From NCBI RefSeq assembly GCF_003353175.1, contig NZ_QHKS01000020.1:87960-151959 (forward strand): 64,000 nt of DNA. Direction: 5' to 3'. The stretch is from Paraburkholderia lacunae (GTDB lineage Bacteria > Pseudomonadota > Gammaproteobacteria > Burkholderiales > Burkholderiaceae). Below the pieces are notes generated by a model. The model was not told the origin of the DNA. It was given only the letters and a program-made list of their open reading frames with translations, and searched no databases. Within the stretch, counting starts at the first letter, position 1, and every line of letters begins with the position of its first letter. A program made the translations under genes and the position numbers. Shown here one piece after another: positions 42,656-51,460 of the stretch.

Positions 42656-44095
42656 TCATTCGTAGTATGCCTTCGTGTATGACGTCTTGACGGTCGTGAA
42701 GAACTCCACGGCGTATGTGCCTTGCTCGCGCGACCCGTAGCTCGACGACTTCGTGCCACCAAACGGCACGTGATAGTCGACCCCGGCAGTCGGCACGTTG
42801 ACCATCGTCATCCCGCTGCGCACGTGTCGCTTGAAATGGGTGGCGTATTTGAGCGAGGTTGTGCAGATGCCGGCCGAGAGTCCGAATTCGCTGTCGTTGG
42901 CGACCGCAAGTGCTTCCTCGTAGGTTTCCACCGGAATTGCACAGGCTACCGGCCCGAAAATCTCCTCGCGCGCAATGCGCATTTTCGGGGACGCGTCGGC
43001 GAACAACGCCGGTGACAGGAAGTAGCCGCGCGTGCTTCTGTCGAGGCTCGCGCCGCCGCAGACGAGCGTTGCGCCTTCGTTTCTGCCGATGCCCACGTAC
43101 GCTTCGTCCTGTTTAAGCTGCGCATCATCCACCACGGGTCCGATATGTGTGTCCGGATCCAGCGCATGGCCGACCCGCAGGCGTTCCAGCGCGTCGGCGA
43201 GCCGCGAGACGAAGCGCACATAAATACCCTTCTGGACGATGAAACGTGACGACGCAGTGCACCGTTGCCCGGTCGAGTAGTAGGCGCCCTGTATTGCGCA
43301 GTCCACCGCCACGTCGAGGTCCGCATCGTCAAGGATCACGAGCGGGTTCTTGCCGCCCATCTCGAGCTGGAGCCGCTTGAATTGTCGCGCTCCCTGCAGC
43401 AGCAGGCGCTGGCCGGTCTCGACCGAGCCCGTGAACGAAATCGCATTCACTTCCGGCGATGTCGCCATCGTCTCGCCGACCACGCTGCCGCGTCCCATGA
43501 CGAGATTGAACACGCCCCGAGGGATGCCGCTGCGGTGGATGATGTCTGCCAGCGCCCATGCCGAACCCGGCACGAGATCCGCCGGCTTGAATACCACGCT
43601 ATTGCCATACGCAAGGGCAGGGGCGATCTTCCACGCCGGAATGGCGATCGGGAAGTTCCACGGGGTGATCACGCCCACGACGCCGACGGGTTCACGCGTG
43701 ACTTCGACGTCGACGAACGGGCGCACCGACGGCAGCTTTTCACCGCCTGTGCGCACGGCCTCTGCCGCAAAGAACTTGAAGATCTGGCCAGCTCTCGCGA
43801 CTTCCGCCACCCCTTCTGCCAGGATCTTGCCTTCCTCGCGGGACAGCAGGGTACCGAGTTCGGTCTGCCTCGCCAGCAGTTCGGTGCCGATGCAATCCAG
43901 CGCGGTTGACCTCGCCTGGATCCCGCTGTCCCGCCACGTCCGCTGCGCGTCGCAGGCCGCATCGATCGCCGTGCGTGTCTGTTCGGCATCAGCGTGCGCG
44001 TACTCGCCCACTACGTCATCGGTATCGGACGGATTGACGTTCCGGCGGGAAGTGGCGCCCGCGCACCATTCCCCGCCAATCAGGTTGCACTTCAT
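42656..44095 (-). CDS. NAD(P)-dependent aldehyde dehydrogenase
   Basis: A 479-residue ALDH with all catalytic elements: PWNFPIAIPAWKIAPALAYGNSVVFKPA, FTGSVETGQRL, the general-base Glu in LEMGGKNPLVI and the nucleophilic Cys in GQRCTASSR. Sequence style is near the 2,5-dioxovalerate (alpha-ketoglutaric semialdehyde) dehydrogenases. It should oxidise a semialdehyde made further along the pathway of the adjoining hydroxylase. The operon neighbours are 65-90 bp away on the same strand. Confidence 0.92.
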   Translation of the reverse strand: MKCNLIGGEWCAGATSRRNVNPSDTDDVVGEYAHADAEQTRTAIDAACDAQRTWRDSGIQARSTALDCIGTELLARQTELGTLLSREEGKILAEGVAEVARAGQIFKFFAAEAVRTGGEKLPSVRPFVDVEVTREPVGVVGVITPWNFPIAIPAWKIAPALAYGNSVVFKPADLVPGSAWALADIIHRSGIPRGVFNLVMGRGSVVGETMATSPEVNAISFTGSVETGQRLLLQGARQFKRLQLEMGGKNPLVILDDADLDVAVDCAIQGAYYSTGQRCTASSRFIVQKGIYVRFVSRLADALERLRVGHALDPDTHIGPVVDDAQLKQDEAYVGIGRNEGATLVCGGASLDRSTRGYFLSPALFADASPKMRIAREEIFGPVACAIPVETYEEALAVANDSEFGLSAGICTTSLKYATHFKRHVRSGMTMVNVPTAGVDYHVPFGGTKSSSYGSREQGTYAVEFFTTVKTSYTKAYYE

Positions 44096-44159
44096 GACCC
44101 ATGATCTCCTGCATTCGCCGCGTGACGCCCAGCCATCCGCGCGCCACGCATTGATATGT

Positions 44160-44723
44160 TTATTCGTCGAATGCCGTTCGCTGCTTAGCGATCCGCGCGC
44201 GCATTTCCTGAATCCACGCGTCGCGAGTCAGAAACCCAGGGCGACGCTGGCACATCTCCTCGGTGCGCTTGATGATTGCTTCGACAGGCAGATCGAGATC
44301 GAGCGGCTCCCGGCACGGTTGCGCCGTGAAGTACGGGCTGTCGACGTACAGTTCGAGCGGATTGCCTTCGGGATCCTTGAAATACACCGACCAGGCGTTG
44401 CCGTGGTCGACCTGGTCGATGTTTTGCACGCCGGCGCGCTTCGCGCGGGCGTAGTACGCCTGCAGGTCGGCCAGCGAGTCCAGCAGAAACGACAGCTGGT
44501 TGACCGGATTGAACGGCAGGTCCGTCGGTTTGCCATCGAACAGAACCAGCTGGTGATGAATTTCCGGGTCCTGCGTCATGAAATACAGTTTGTGCCCCGT
44601 CGACGCGACGCCCTTATCGCTGACGACGAATCCCAGCGCCTTCCGGTAGTAATCCACCATCATTTCCAGGTCACTGCAGAAGATCCCGCAGTGCGTGAAC
44701 TGAATTTTCGGTAGTGCTGCCAT
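44160..44723 (-). CDS. VOC-superfamily protein (glyoxalase/extradiol dioxygenase type)
   Basis: A 187-residue single vicinal-oxygen-chelate module pair. His and Glu metal ligands can be seen in FTHCGIFCSDLEMMVDYYRKALGF, EIHHQLVLFDG and FKDPEGNPLELYVDSPYF. A 45-residue helical tail follows. It could be a small ring-cleaving dioxygenase, an isomerase or a lactoylglutathione lyase-like enzyme. Since its operon has a hydroxylase and an FAH hydrolase but no other dioxygenase, ring cleavage is the most economical idea. Confidence 0.82.
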   Translation of the reverse strand: MAALPKIQFTHCGIFCSDLEMMVDYYRKALGFVVSDKGVASTGHKLYFMTQDPEIHHQLVLFDGKPTDLPFNPVNQLSFLLDSLADLQAYYARAKRAGVQNIDQVDHGNAWSVYFKDPEGNPLELYVDSPYFTAQPCREPLDLDLPVEAIIKRTEEMCQRRPGFLTRDAWIQEMRARIAKQRTAFDE

Positions 44724-44756
44724 GACTGTCTCCTGATTCGTTTTTTAGAGTATTGC

Positions 44757-45608
44757 TTAGGCTTCGTCCGCGACCGGGTTCGACAAGGTTCCCACGCCTG
44801 GAATGACGACCTCGAACGTGTCACCCGGCTTCAGAAAGATCGGCGGTTGACGCTTGAAGCCGATTCCGCTGGGCGTGCCGGTTGCAAGGATGTCGCCGGG
44901 CTGCCAGTCGAGTGCCTGCGAGACGTACGAGATCAGCGACGGGATATCGAAAGCAAGTTCGGACAACTGGCCCGTTTGCAAGCGCTCGCCGTTAAGCAGC
45001 CCGTGGATGGCGAGTTCGCGGTAGTCCGGAATCTCGTCGGCTGTGACGAGCCATGGGCCGAGCGCACCCGTGCCACGGAAATTCTTGCCCATGCCGTACT
45101 GATGCGTGTGGAACTGCCAGTCCCGCACGCTCGCGTCATTGAAACAGGTATAGCCCGCGACGTGACTCATCGCGTCCCCGGGTGCGATATGCGCGCCGCC
45201 CCGGCCGATAACCACCGCCAGTTCCGCCTCGAAATCGAAGTTGTCCGACACCGTAGGCCGGACCAGGGGCGCGCCGTGAGGCAGCAAGGTTTCCGCGTAG
45301 CGATGAAAGATCACCGGATATTTTCCGACCGTGCGACCAGCTTCCGCCGCATGGGCGACATAGTTGATGCCGACGCAGATGATCTTGTTCGGCCGCGGAA
45401 TGACCGGTTCGAGTTCGACCTGGGTCAACGCGAAATCCTCCGTTGCCGCCGAGACGAGTCGCCGGGCTTCGTCCAGCGCCAAGTTATCCGCGACTAGCGA
45501 CGCGAGATCCGCGATTTGTGGAAGTCGCGCGGACAGATCGACGATTCCCTGTTCCTTCACGGCGCCGAAGCCCGGTTTGCCGTCACGGCGATATGACACG
45601 AGTTTCAT
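44757..45608 (-). CDS. FAH-family hydrolase/isomerase (module A)
   Basis: A 283-residue fumarylacetoacetate hydrolase-family enzyme. It has NKIICVGINYVAHAAEAG, PVIFHRYAETLLPHG, the metal-binding Glu pair in NFDFEAELAVVIGRGG, and LATGTPSGIGFKRQPPIFLKPGD. Relatives cleave acylpyruvates or isomerise ring-fission products. The ATG at 45608 follows GGAG. It heads the minus-strand operon and is divergent from the DUF1185-like gene, sharing an operator-containing promoter region of about 130 bp. Another FAH gene lies at 50583-51368. Confidence 0.92.
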   Translation of the reverse strand: MKLVSYRRDGKPGFGAVKEQGIVDLSARLPQIADLASLVADNLALDEARRLVSAATEDFALTQVELEPVIPRPNKIICVGINYVAHAAEAGRTVGKYPVIFHRYAETLLPHGAPLVRPTVSDNFDFEAELAVVIGRGGAHIAPGDAMSHVAGYTCFNDASVRDWQFHTHQYGMGKNFRGTGALGPWLVTADEIPDYRELAIHGLLNGERLQTGQLSELAFDIPSLISYVSQALDWQPGDILATGTPSGIGFKRQPPIFLKPGDTFEVVIPGVGTLSNPVADEA

Positions 45609-45638
45609 TGTTTCTCCATTTATGGGCACAAAACATGT

Positions 45639-45673
45639 TTTTATGCATATTACACCGAGATCGATATAATGCA
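45639..45673. promoter_or_regulatory. Paired ATGCA operator in the divergent FAH/DUF1185 promoter
   Basis: TTTATGCATATTAC (45639-45652) and ATAATGCAAG (45665-45674) lie in the short space between the two divergent genes, so one bound regulator could control both. Confidence 0.55.
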
Positions 45674-45740
45674 AGCACGGGTGTACGAACGAACCGCGCC
45701 CGACATGAATAGATCTGAACAATTTCCGTGGAGCACCAGG

Positions 45741-46322
45741 ATGTCGCTAGTCAAGGTAAGGAAGATCAAGCTGGATCTGGAAGAAGTCTGGCACGAGGGC
45801 GGAGAGAGGCTGCCCGAGCCACTGTGGATCGCAGTGGCGACCGCCATCGTCGCGAATCCGTATGCGGGACGCTATGAGCAGGACCTGCTGCCGTTCATGC
45901 AGGACCTTCGTGAACTGGGCGCCGATCTCTCGTCACGGCTTGTGGCGCAATTAGGCGGCATTGCCAAGGTCGAGGCCTACGGCAAAGGTGCGATCGTCGG
46001 CGAAGATGGCGAACTGGAGCACGGCGCCGTGTGGCACGAGGCGGGCGGCTGGGCCATGCGGGAAACCCTGGGTAGCCCGAAAGCCATCGTACCTTCTGCC
46101 AAGACGATCGGCGGCGTAGGGACGCGGCTGATGGTTCCCCTTGGCCATATCCAGGCATCGTATGTCCGCAGCCACTTCGGGACCTGCGAAGTCACCGTCT
46201 GGGACGGGCCGAGACGCAACGAGATCGCGTTCGCGTTGGCAATGGCGACGGGGGGGCGTGTCCACGCGCGCCTGGGTGGACTCGCCGCCTCGGAGATCAA
46301 GGGACTCGATGGTCTGCGATAG
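45741..46322 (+). CDS. Amino acid synthesis family protein (DUF1185-like)
   Basis: A 193-residue protein of the family sometimes called amino acid synthesis protein, whose biochemical activity is unknown. Characteristic parts are VRKIKLDLEEVWHEGGERLPEPLWIAVATAIVANPYAGRYEQDL, GAVWHEAGGWAMRETLGSPKAIVPSAKTIGGVGTRLMVPLGHIQASYVRSHFGTCEVTVWDGPRRNEI. The ATG at 45741 is preceded by GGAG; 45705 is an alternative. These genes often sit in catabolic clusters of betaproteobacteria, as here. Confidence 0.82.
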   Translation: MSLVKVRKIKLDLEEVWHEGGERLPEPLWIAVATAIVANPYAGRYEQDLLPFMQDLRELGADLSSRLVAQLGGIAKVEAYGKGAIVGEDGELEHGAVWHEAGGWAMRETLGSPKAIVPSAKTIGGVGTRLMVPLGHIQASYVRSHFGTCEVTVWDGPRRNEIAFALAMATGGRVHARLGGLAASEIKGLDGLR

Positions 46323-46342
46323 GTCAGGCGCAAAAAATTTAT

Positions 46343-46370
46343 TTTATGCACAAAAATTGGTATCATGCAT
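46343..46370. promoter_or_regulatory. Paired ATGCA/TGCAT operator upstream of MDR gene A
   Basis: TTTATGCACA (46343-46352) and TATCATGCAT (46361-46370), about 125 bp before the start at 46496. The pair repeats the spacing found before gntR. Confidence 0.5.
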
Positions 46371-46495
46371 TTCAGTGGCGTTGCTACCCGTGACCGGAAA
46401 TTTTGCAACCGGCGGCGGGTGACTCGGCCCGTGAGCGTTCCGCAAGGTGCGGGCGTTCAATCCGACAACACAAGATTGATAGATAGGAGACAAAC

Positions 46496-47605
46496 ATGGC
46501 GAAGATGATGCGGGCAGCGCGCATGCACGACGTGGGCCAGCCGATGGTGGTCGAGGAGATTCCGGTGCCGTCGCCTCGCCCCACCGATGTGCTCGTAAAG
46601 GTCAAGGCGTGCGGCATCGTGCCCAACCTCGGCAATGTTTTGAGCAACTGGCAGACATGGTTTCCTCATCTTCCGCTGCCGAAATTGCCGGCAATCTTCG
46701 GCCTCGATGCGACCGGCGTCATCGAGGAGGTGGGCAGCCAAGTCCACGCATTCAACGTGGGCGATCGCGTGTATGTCAATCCGGCCCGGCACTGCGGTGG
46801 ATGCCGCGCTTGCCGCTCGGGCGACACGACTGCCTGCCCGTACTACACGTTCAACGGGTATTTCGGGTTCAGCAAGAAGTCGCAGGTCATCTATGACGAC
46901 TATCCGTACGGCGGTTTGTGTGAGTACATGACCGCGCCCCAGTACAGTCTGGTGAAGATTCCCGACAACCTGAGCCACGAAACCGCGGCGCGCTTCGGCT
47001 ACCTGGGCACCGCTTATCGCGCCTTGCTGAAGGCGGACGTCGGGCCGAGCAGCACCATTCTCGTCAACGGCATCAGTGGAACCCTCGGCATCGGCGTGGC
47101 GCTGTTCGGGCTCGCGATGGGCGCGAGGAAAATCCTTGGGACCGCGCGCAACAAGGAGTTGTTGCAACGCGTGAAGGCGATCGCGCCCGACCGGATCGAA
47201 GTTCTCGCGTTGGGGGACGAGCCGGTCAGCGAATGGACGTCGGGGGTCACGCACGGTGAAGGCGTCGATGCGGTGATCGACGCGCTGGGGCCGGGAGCGC
47301 CGAGCGATACGCTGGTGGACTCGGTGAAAACGCTGCGTCGTGGCGGCCGCCTGATCAACATCGGCGCGGTCGCGGGCGCGGTTCCGATCAACCTGCACTA
47401 CATGATGGACAACGACCAGAGCTTGAGCGGCTCCGCGTGGTTCACTGCGGGGCAGGGGCAGGAAATGGCCGATATGGTCGAGTCGGGTGTCGTCGATTTG
47501 TCGGTCTTCGACCATTGCGTCTTCAAACTCGAGGACATCAACGTCGCGATCGGCGGCATCGAGAACCGCAACGGCGGCTTCAGTAATTACGTAATTTGCC
47601 CCTGA
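46496..47605 (+). CDS. MDR-family dehydrogenase lacking catalytic zinc ligands (module A)
   Basis: A 369-residue medium-chain dehydrogenase. The four structural-zinc cysteines are present (CGGCRACRSGDTTAC) and the cofactor loop is GISGTLGIGVALFG. Where active alcohol dehydrogenases have CGxCGTD and GHE, this protein has CGIVPNLGN and FGLDATGV, so the catalytic Cys and His are missing. It may be a reductase or lyase that works without zinc. The ATG has GGAGAC upstream. It is very similar to the gene at 51461-52570. A terminator-like hairpin separates it from the cupin. Confidence 0.88.
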   Translation: MAKMMRAARMHDVGQPMVVEEIPVPSPRPTDVLVKVKACGIVPNLGNVLSNWQTWFPHLPLPKLPAIFGLDATGVIEEVGSQVHAFNVGDRVYVNPARHCGGCRACRSGDTTACPYYTFNGYFGFSKKSQVIYDDYPYGGLCEYMTAPQYSLVKIPDNLSHETAARFGYLGTAYRALLKADVGPSSTILVNGISGTLGIGVALFGLAMGARKILGTARNKELLQRVKAIAPDRIEVLALGDEPVSEWTSGVTHGEGVDAVIDALGPGAPSDTLVDSVKTLRRGGRLINIGAVAGAVPINLHYMMDNDQSLSGSAWFTAGQGQEMADMVESGVVDLSVFDHCVFKLEDINVAIGGIENRNGGFSNYVICP

Positions 47606-47624
47606 GGTGCCCCTGGAGCATGCC

Positions 47625-47663
47625 GAAGGTACTCCGTCGATGCGCTGGTGACGGAGTGCCTTC
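47625..47663 (+). terminator. Hairpin between MDR gene A and the cupin
   Basis: Arms GAAGGTACTCCGTC (47625-47638) and GACGGAGTGCCTTC (47650-47663) pair over 14 bp with one G-U. The cupin gene follows after 32 bp, so termination here may be partial. Confidence 0.6.
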
Positions 47664-47695
47664 GAGTCAATTCACTTCCCGCATCGAGCCCTGCC

Positions 47696-48235
47696 ATGCA
47701 GATCAGACGCGTTGTAACCGGCCGTGACCCTCACGGCCGATCCATCCTGCTTTCAGATGAGACGACGCCACGGACCGTCTCATTCGAGTCAATTCCTGGG
47801 CATGCGTTCGCGCAGGTCTGGATGACTCTGCCGGCGCCTTCGCTAGCGGCGCCTCACACCGATCCGACCGGAGGGGAGCCCGATTTGATTCCTCCGGCCG
47901 GCGGAACCAGCCTGCTGATCGTGACATTCCCGCCCGACCACGTGATGATGTCGCCGCAGTTCGATCCCGCCGCAGCGGGCGCGGAGTGCATGGCGCGTAT
48001 GCCGGATCTCGCGCAGACGTTCGAACTGCAAAGCCCCGGCATGCACACGACCGACACCGTCGACTACGCCATCGTTCTTGCGGGCGAGATCTGGCTGGAG
48101 GTCGACGATGGACAGCAAACCCGCTTGTGTCCTACGGACGTGGTCGTGCAGAACGGGACGCGGCACGCGTGGCGCAACAGGAGCGACGCGCCGTCGACCG
48201 TCGCGTTTTTCATGGTCGGAGCGACGCGCACTTAG
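47696..48235 (+). CDS. Cupin-domain protein (module A)
   Basis: A 179-residue protein. The C-terminal 70 residues form a cupin barrel: TVDYAIVLAGEIWLEVDDGQQTRLCPTDVVVQNGTRHAWRN. Only the second-motif His (GTRHAWRN) is evident; the first motif lacks the usual HxH, so metal binding is doubtful. An N-terminal half of about 100 residues precedes it (LRI-type RRVVTGRDPHGRS). It is a clear paralog of 55677-56273. Its job in the pathway is unknown. Confidence 0.85.
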   Translation: MQIRRVVTGRDPHGRSILLSDETTPRTVSFESIPGHAFAQVWMTLPAPSLAAPHTDPTGGEPDLIPPAGGTSLLIVTFPPDHVMMSPQFDPAAAGAECMARMPDLAQTFELQSPGMHTTDTVDYAIVLAGEIWLEVDDGQQTRLCPTDVVVQNGTRHAWRNRSDAPSTVAFFMVGATRT

Positions 48236-48285
48236 GCAAGGGACATGCCGATCCCAACGGCAATATATTTCGAGGAGACCGATAG

Positions 48286-48879
48286 ATGAACGAGCCGCTC
48301 GACAGCCGTGCCCGGCGACAACTTTTCATGGACGCGCGCAGTCAGAATGCGTGGCTTTCGATTCCAGTGCCGGATGAGCTTCTTCGAGAGTTGTACGAGC
48401 TGACCCGGTGGGGGCCGACAAGCATGAACTGCTCGCCGATGCGCATCGTGTTCGTACGCTCGGCTGCCGCTCGCGAGCGGCTGTTACAGGCCGTCTCTCC
48501 TGGCAATCTCGAGAAGGTGCGCGCGGCGCCGGTTGTCGCGATCGTCGCACAGGACATGCGGTTCTACGAGCAGCTTCCCAAACTGTTTCCACATCGTCCC
48601 GATGCAGGCAGGATCTTCCGTGAGCAACCCAAGGTCGCCGAAGACACGTGCTTTCGCAACAGCTCGCTGCAAGGCGGCTATTTCATCCTGGCCGCGCGTG
48701 GGATTGGCCTAGATTGCGGGCCGCTGTCGGGTTTCGATACCGGATCGGTCGATCGGCTCTTCTTCGAGGGCACCTCGTTGCGCGTGAATTTTTTGTGCTG
48801 TCTCGGATATGGAGATCCGGCTGGGCTGTTTCCCCGCAGCCCTCGGCTCGAATTCGACGAAGCCTGCGAGATTCTTTAG
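48286..48879 (+). CDS. Nitroreductase-family flavoprotein, RutE/HadB-like
   Basis: A 197-residue FMN protein. It has LFMDARSQNAWLSIPVPDELLRELYELTRWGPTSMNCSPMRIVFVRS near the start, FRNSSLQGGYFILAARGIGLDCGPLSGFD and FLCCLGYGDP, a full match in length and order to RutE-type reductases that reduce malonic semialdehyde in uracil breakdown. No other rut genes are present, so here it probably reduces another semialdehyde or an unsaturated acid. It follows the cupin by 50 bp. Confidence 0.88.
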   Translation: MNEPLDSRARRQLFMDARSQNAWLSIPVPDELLRELYELTRWGPTSMNCSPMRIVFVRSAAARERLLQAVSPGNLEKVRAAPVVAIVAQDMRFYEQLPKLFPHRPDAGRIFREQPKVAEDTCFRNSSLQGGYFILAARGIGLDCGPLSGFDTGSVDRLFFEGTSLRVNFLCCLGYGDPAGLFPRSPRLEFDEACEIL

Positions 48880-48889
48880 GGGAGTTTAA

Positions 48890-50418
48890 ATGACGAGCTT
48901 GAAGACCAGGATCGTCCTCCTCTTCACGGGATTGGGCTGTCTGTGTGCCGTGGGCGCCGCGATGGGAATGTGGGGCGTGTCGTCGGCCAATCGTCGCGCG
49001 CAGGACATTTACGAAGAAATCACGCTTTCTACGCAGTACCTGCAATGAAGTTACCGCTTGCAATTGCTGGCAGCGCTGGCGCTTATGGATGCCGTGTCTG
49101 GCACTGACGCCGCGACGCGCGCGAAGAACGCCGACTTTGCCGAAACCATGCGGCTGGCATCGGACAGGCAGGCCGAGCTGTTTCGTTTGAGCGAGAAGCC
49201 CGTCGTCGCGATCGAGGTTGCACGGCGATTCATCCGCGATCGCGACTCGGCGATGCTCGGCATGCGCGACGCCATCCGGCTCGCGCGGCCCTGACAACGA
49301 TACTGCAACGAGTACGGCCGCCCGGGATGGCCGAAGCGGAAGACATCGACCGGCTGATCCAGGTGCTGGGCGCCGAGTCTCAGCGAACCCATGAGCGAGG
49401 CCTGAGCGCGTCCCGCGTCCTGTTGCTTTCAATGGCCACGATCCTTGGCCTCGGTGGGTTGTTGCTGGGCGTGTGCGTCTGGCGGCAGGTGCGGTCGTTG
49501 AATACAGGCCTTGGCGATATCGAGGAGACGTTGAGCGAAGTCAGTCGCTCGCTCGATCTAACCTGCCGCGCGCCCCAGCAGCGGCGTGACGAGATCGGTC
49601 GGCCCGCAGGCGCATTCAATGTGCTGCTCGCGAGGATCGAACATGCGCTCGGGTCGGTTCGCGATGCCGCTGAGCGGCTGCGCGCCGCGACGCAGGAAAT
49701 CGTCGCCGGCAACATGGACCTGTCGATTCGCACAGAACGCCAGGCCGCGTCACTCGAACAGACCGCCGCCAGCATGACGCAACTGTCGACGACCGTGAAG
49801 CAGAATGCCGACAATGCGCGGCAGGCCAACATCCTGGCGAACCAGGCGACGGATCTGGCGCGCGCTGGCGATACGGTTGTGCAGCGCATGGTCGGGACCA
49901 TCGAGAGAGTCGGGCAAAGCTCGGGCAAAATCTCGGACATCACCGGCATCATCGAGGCGCTCGCGTTTCAGACGAACATCCTCGCGCTCAACGCAGCGGT
50001 CGAAGCGGCCCGTGCGGGGGACCAGGGGCGCGGCTTCGCGGTCGTCGCCGGCGAGGTGAGAAGTCTGGCGCAACGCTCTGCGTCGGCGGCGAAGGAGATC
50101 AAGGATCTCATCGGCTCGTCGGTCGCGGTCATCTTCGAAGGTACGCAGCAGGCGGTCGAAGTCGGTACCGCCATGGACGGCGTGATGCAGGCGATCCACC
50201 ACGTTGCGGATTTCGTGGAGAAGATCACAGCGGCCTCCGATGAGCAGAGTCGTGGGATCGAAGAGGTCAGCCGGGCCGTCGTGCAAATGGACGAGGTGAC
50301 ACAGCAGAACGCGGCGCTGGTCGAAGAGTCGTCGGCCGTCACGCAATCTCTCGAAATGCAGGTGGCCGATCGGAAAGAGGCGGTCTCCGCGTTCGGACTG
50401 ACTGGCGTACACATCTAA
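48890..50418 (+). pseudogene. Methyl-accepting chemotaxis protein, broken
   Basis: A chemoreceptor gene in pieces. It starts with a good ribosome site and a transmembrane helix (KTRIVLLFTGLGCLCAVGAAMGMW). An in-frame TGA stands at 49046-49048 and the same frame stops again at 49292-49294. The rest, 49327-50418, is in another frame with the second membrane helix, HAMP and the signalling domain (ISDITGIIEALAFQTNILALNAAVEAARAGDQGRGFAVVAGEVRSLAQRS). Two independent lesions argue against a single sequencing error. The receptor probably once sensed the substrate of the island. Confidence 0.85.
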
Positions 50419-50430
50419 CGTGCGGACGAC

Positions 50431-50454
50431 GCGGACGCTGGATCCAGCGTCCGC
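50431..50454. terminator. Perfect palindrome after the chemoreceptor gene
   Basis: A 24-bp uninterrupted palindrome with arms GCGGACGCTGGA and TCCAGCGTCCGC starts 12 bp after the stop. It has no T tract. It may be a terminator, as in many high-GC genomes. Confidence 0.45.
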
Positions 50455-50582
50455 CCCGGATGCCTGGTCGGCGCTCTCTCTGTATTGCTGCGCCGGGGGC
50501 GCCGATCCAGTCGCACCAACGCAACAACGCGCGCAACCTTTTTAGTGGAACTGGATGAGCATATGGGGGCGGTTAGCTTCGA

Positions 50583-51368
50583 TCAGGACTCCGCGTCTAC
50601 CGAGGCGATCACACGGTTGCGCAGCACGCCGATCCCTTCGATCTCGACCTCGATCGTGTCTCCGGGCTTGATCGGGCCGACTCCCGCCGGCGTTCCTGTC
50701 ATGATGTGATCGCCGGGAAGGAGCGTCATGTACTTGCTGAGGTAAGCGATCAACGCGGGCACGCCATACACGAGGTCGGCAGTGTTGCCGTTCTGGCGCA
50801 CCTCGCCGTTGACGCGAGTGATCAGATGAAGGTTCGACGGATCGATGTCCGTCTCGACCACGGGACCAATCGGCGCGAACGTGTCGTAGCCTTTACCCAT
50901 GAGGAGGCAGCCGTACTCGCTCTCGCGGCGCTGCAACACCCGGTCGCTGACGTCGTTGCCGCACGTGTAACCGAACACGTAACGCAGTGCATCGCTTTCG
51001 GAAACATGGCGCGCTTCCTTGCCGATGATCACCGTCAGCTCCCCTTCGAAATGAATGTTCTCGCCGTCGGGCGGATAGACGATGGCCGCGTCCGGGCCGA
51101 TCACCGTGGTGCTGGGTTTCATGAACAGCACGGGCAGCGTGGGCGTGCTCTTCCCAACTTCCTGCGAGTGTGCGCGGTAGTTGTATCCGAGACCGAAAAC
51201 GCGAGGGCGGTGAAACGGGCTCAACACGCGCACTGATTCGAGTGTGTCGACATGGCCGGAAGGATGCAGTGCTTCAAGCGGCGAGCACTTAAGTCGCTGG
51301 ATATTTCCGTCGCTGCCGAGAATGCCGTAATGCTCACTGCCATCAATCGAATATCGCACGATCTTCAT
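50583..51368 (-). CDS. FAH-family hydrolase/isomerase (module B)
   Basis: A 261-residue enzyme with RVFGLGYNYRAHSQEVGK, PVLFMKPSTTVIGP, the Glu ligands in NIHFEGELTVIIGKEARHV and MTGTPAGVGPIKPGDTIEVEIEGIG. It belongs to the same broad family as the gene at 44757 but is a distinct branch. It probably hydrolyses or isomerises the ring-fission product of the dioxygenase at 53250. It is last in the minus-strand module B gene row. Confidence 0.92.
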   Translation of the reverse strand: MKIVRYSIDGSEHYGILGSDGNIQRLKCSPLEALHPSGHVDTLESVRVLSPFHRPRVFGLGYNYRAHSQEVGKSTPTLPVLFMKPSTTVIGPDAAIVYPPDGENIHFEGELTVIIGKEARHVSESDALRYVFGYTCGNDVSDRVLQRRESEYGCLLMGKGYDTFAPIGPVVETDIDPSNLHLITRVNGEVRQNGNTADLVYGVPALIAYLSKYMTLLPGDHIMTGTPAGVGPIKPGDTIEVEIEGIGVLRNRVIASVDAES

Positions 51369-51460
51369 GGGTTTTCACCGGGTAAGAAGCGGACCGAGAC
51401 TTGCGCAAGCGGGCGTGCAACTGCGGCGCAGTTGCACTTGCGCTCACGCGGCGAAGCTAA

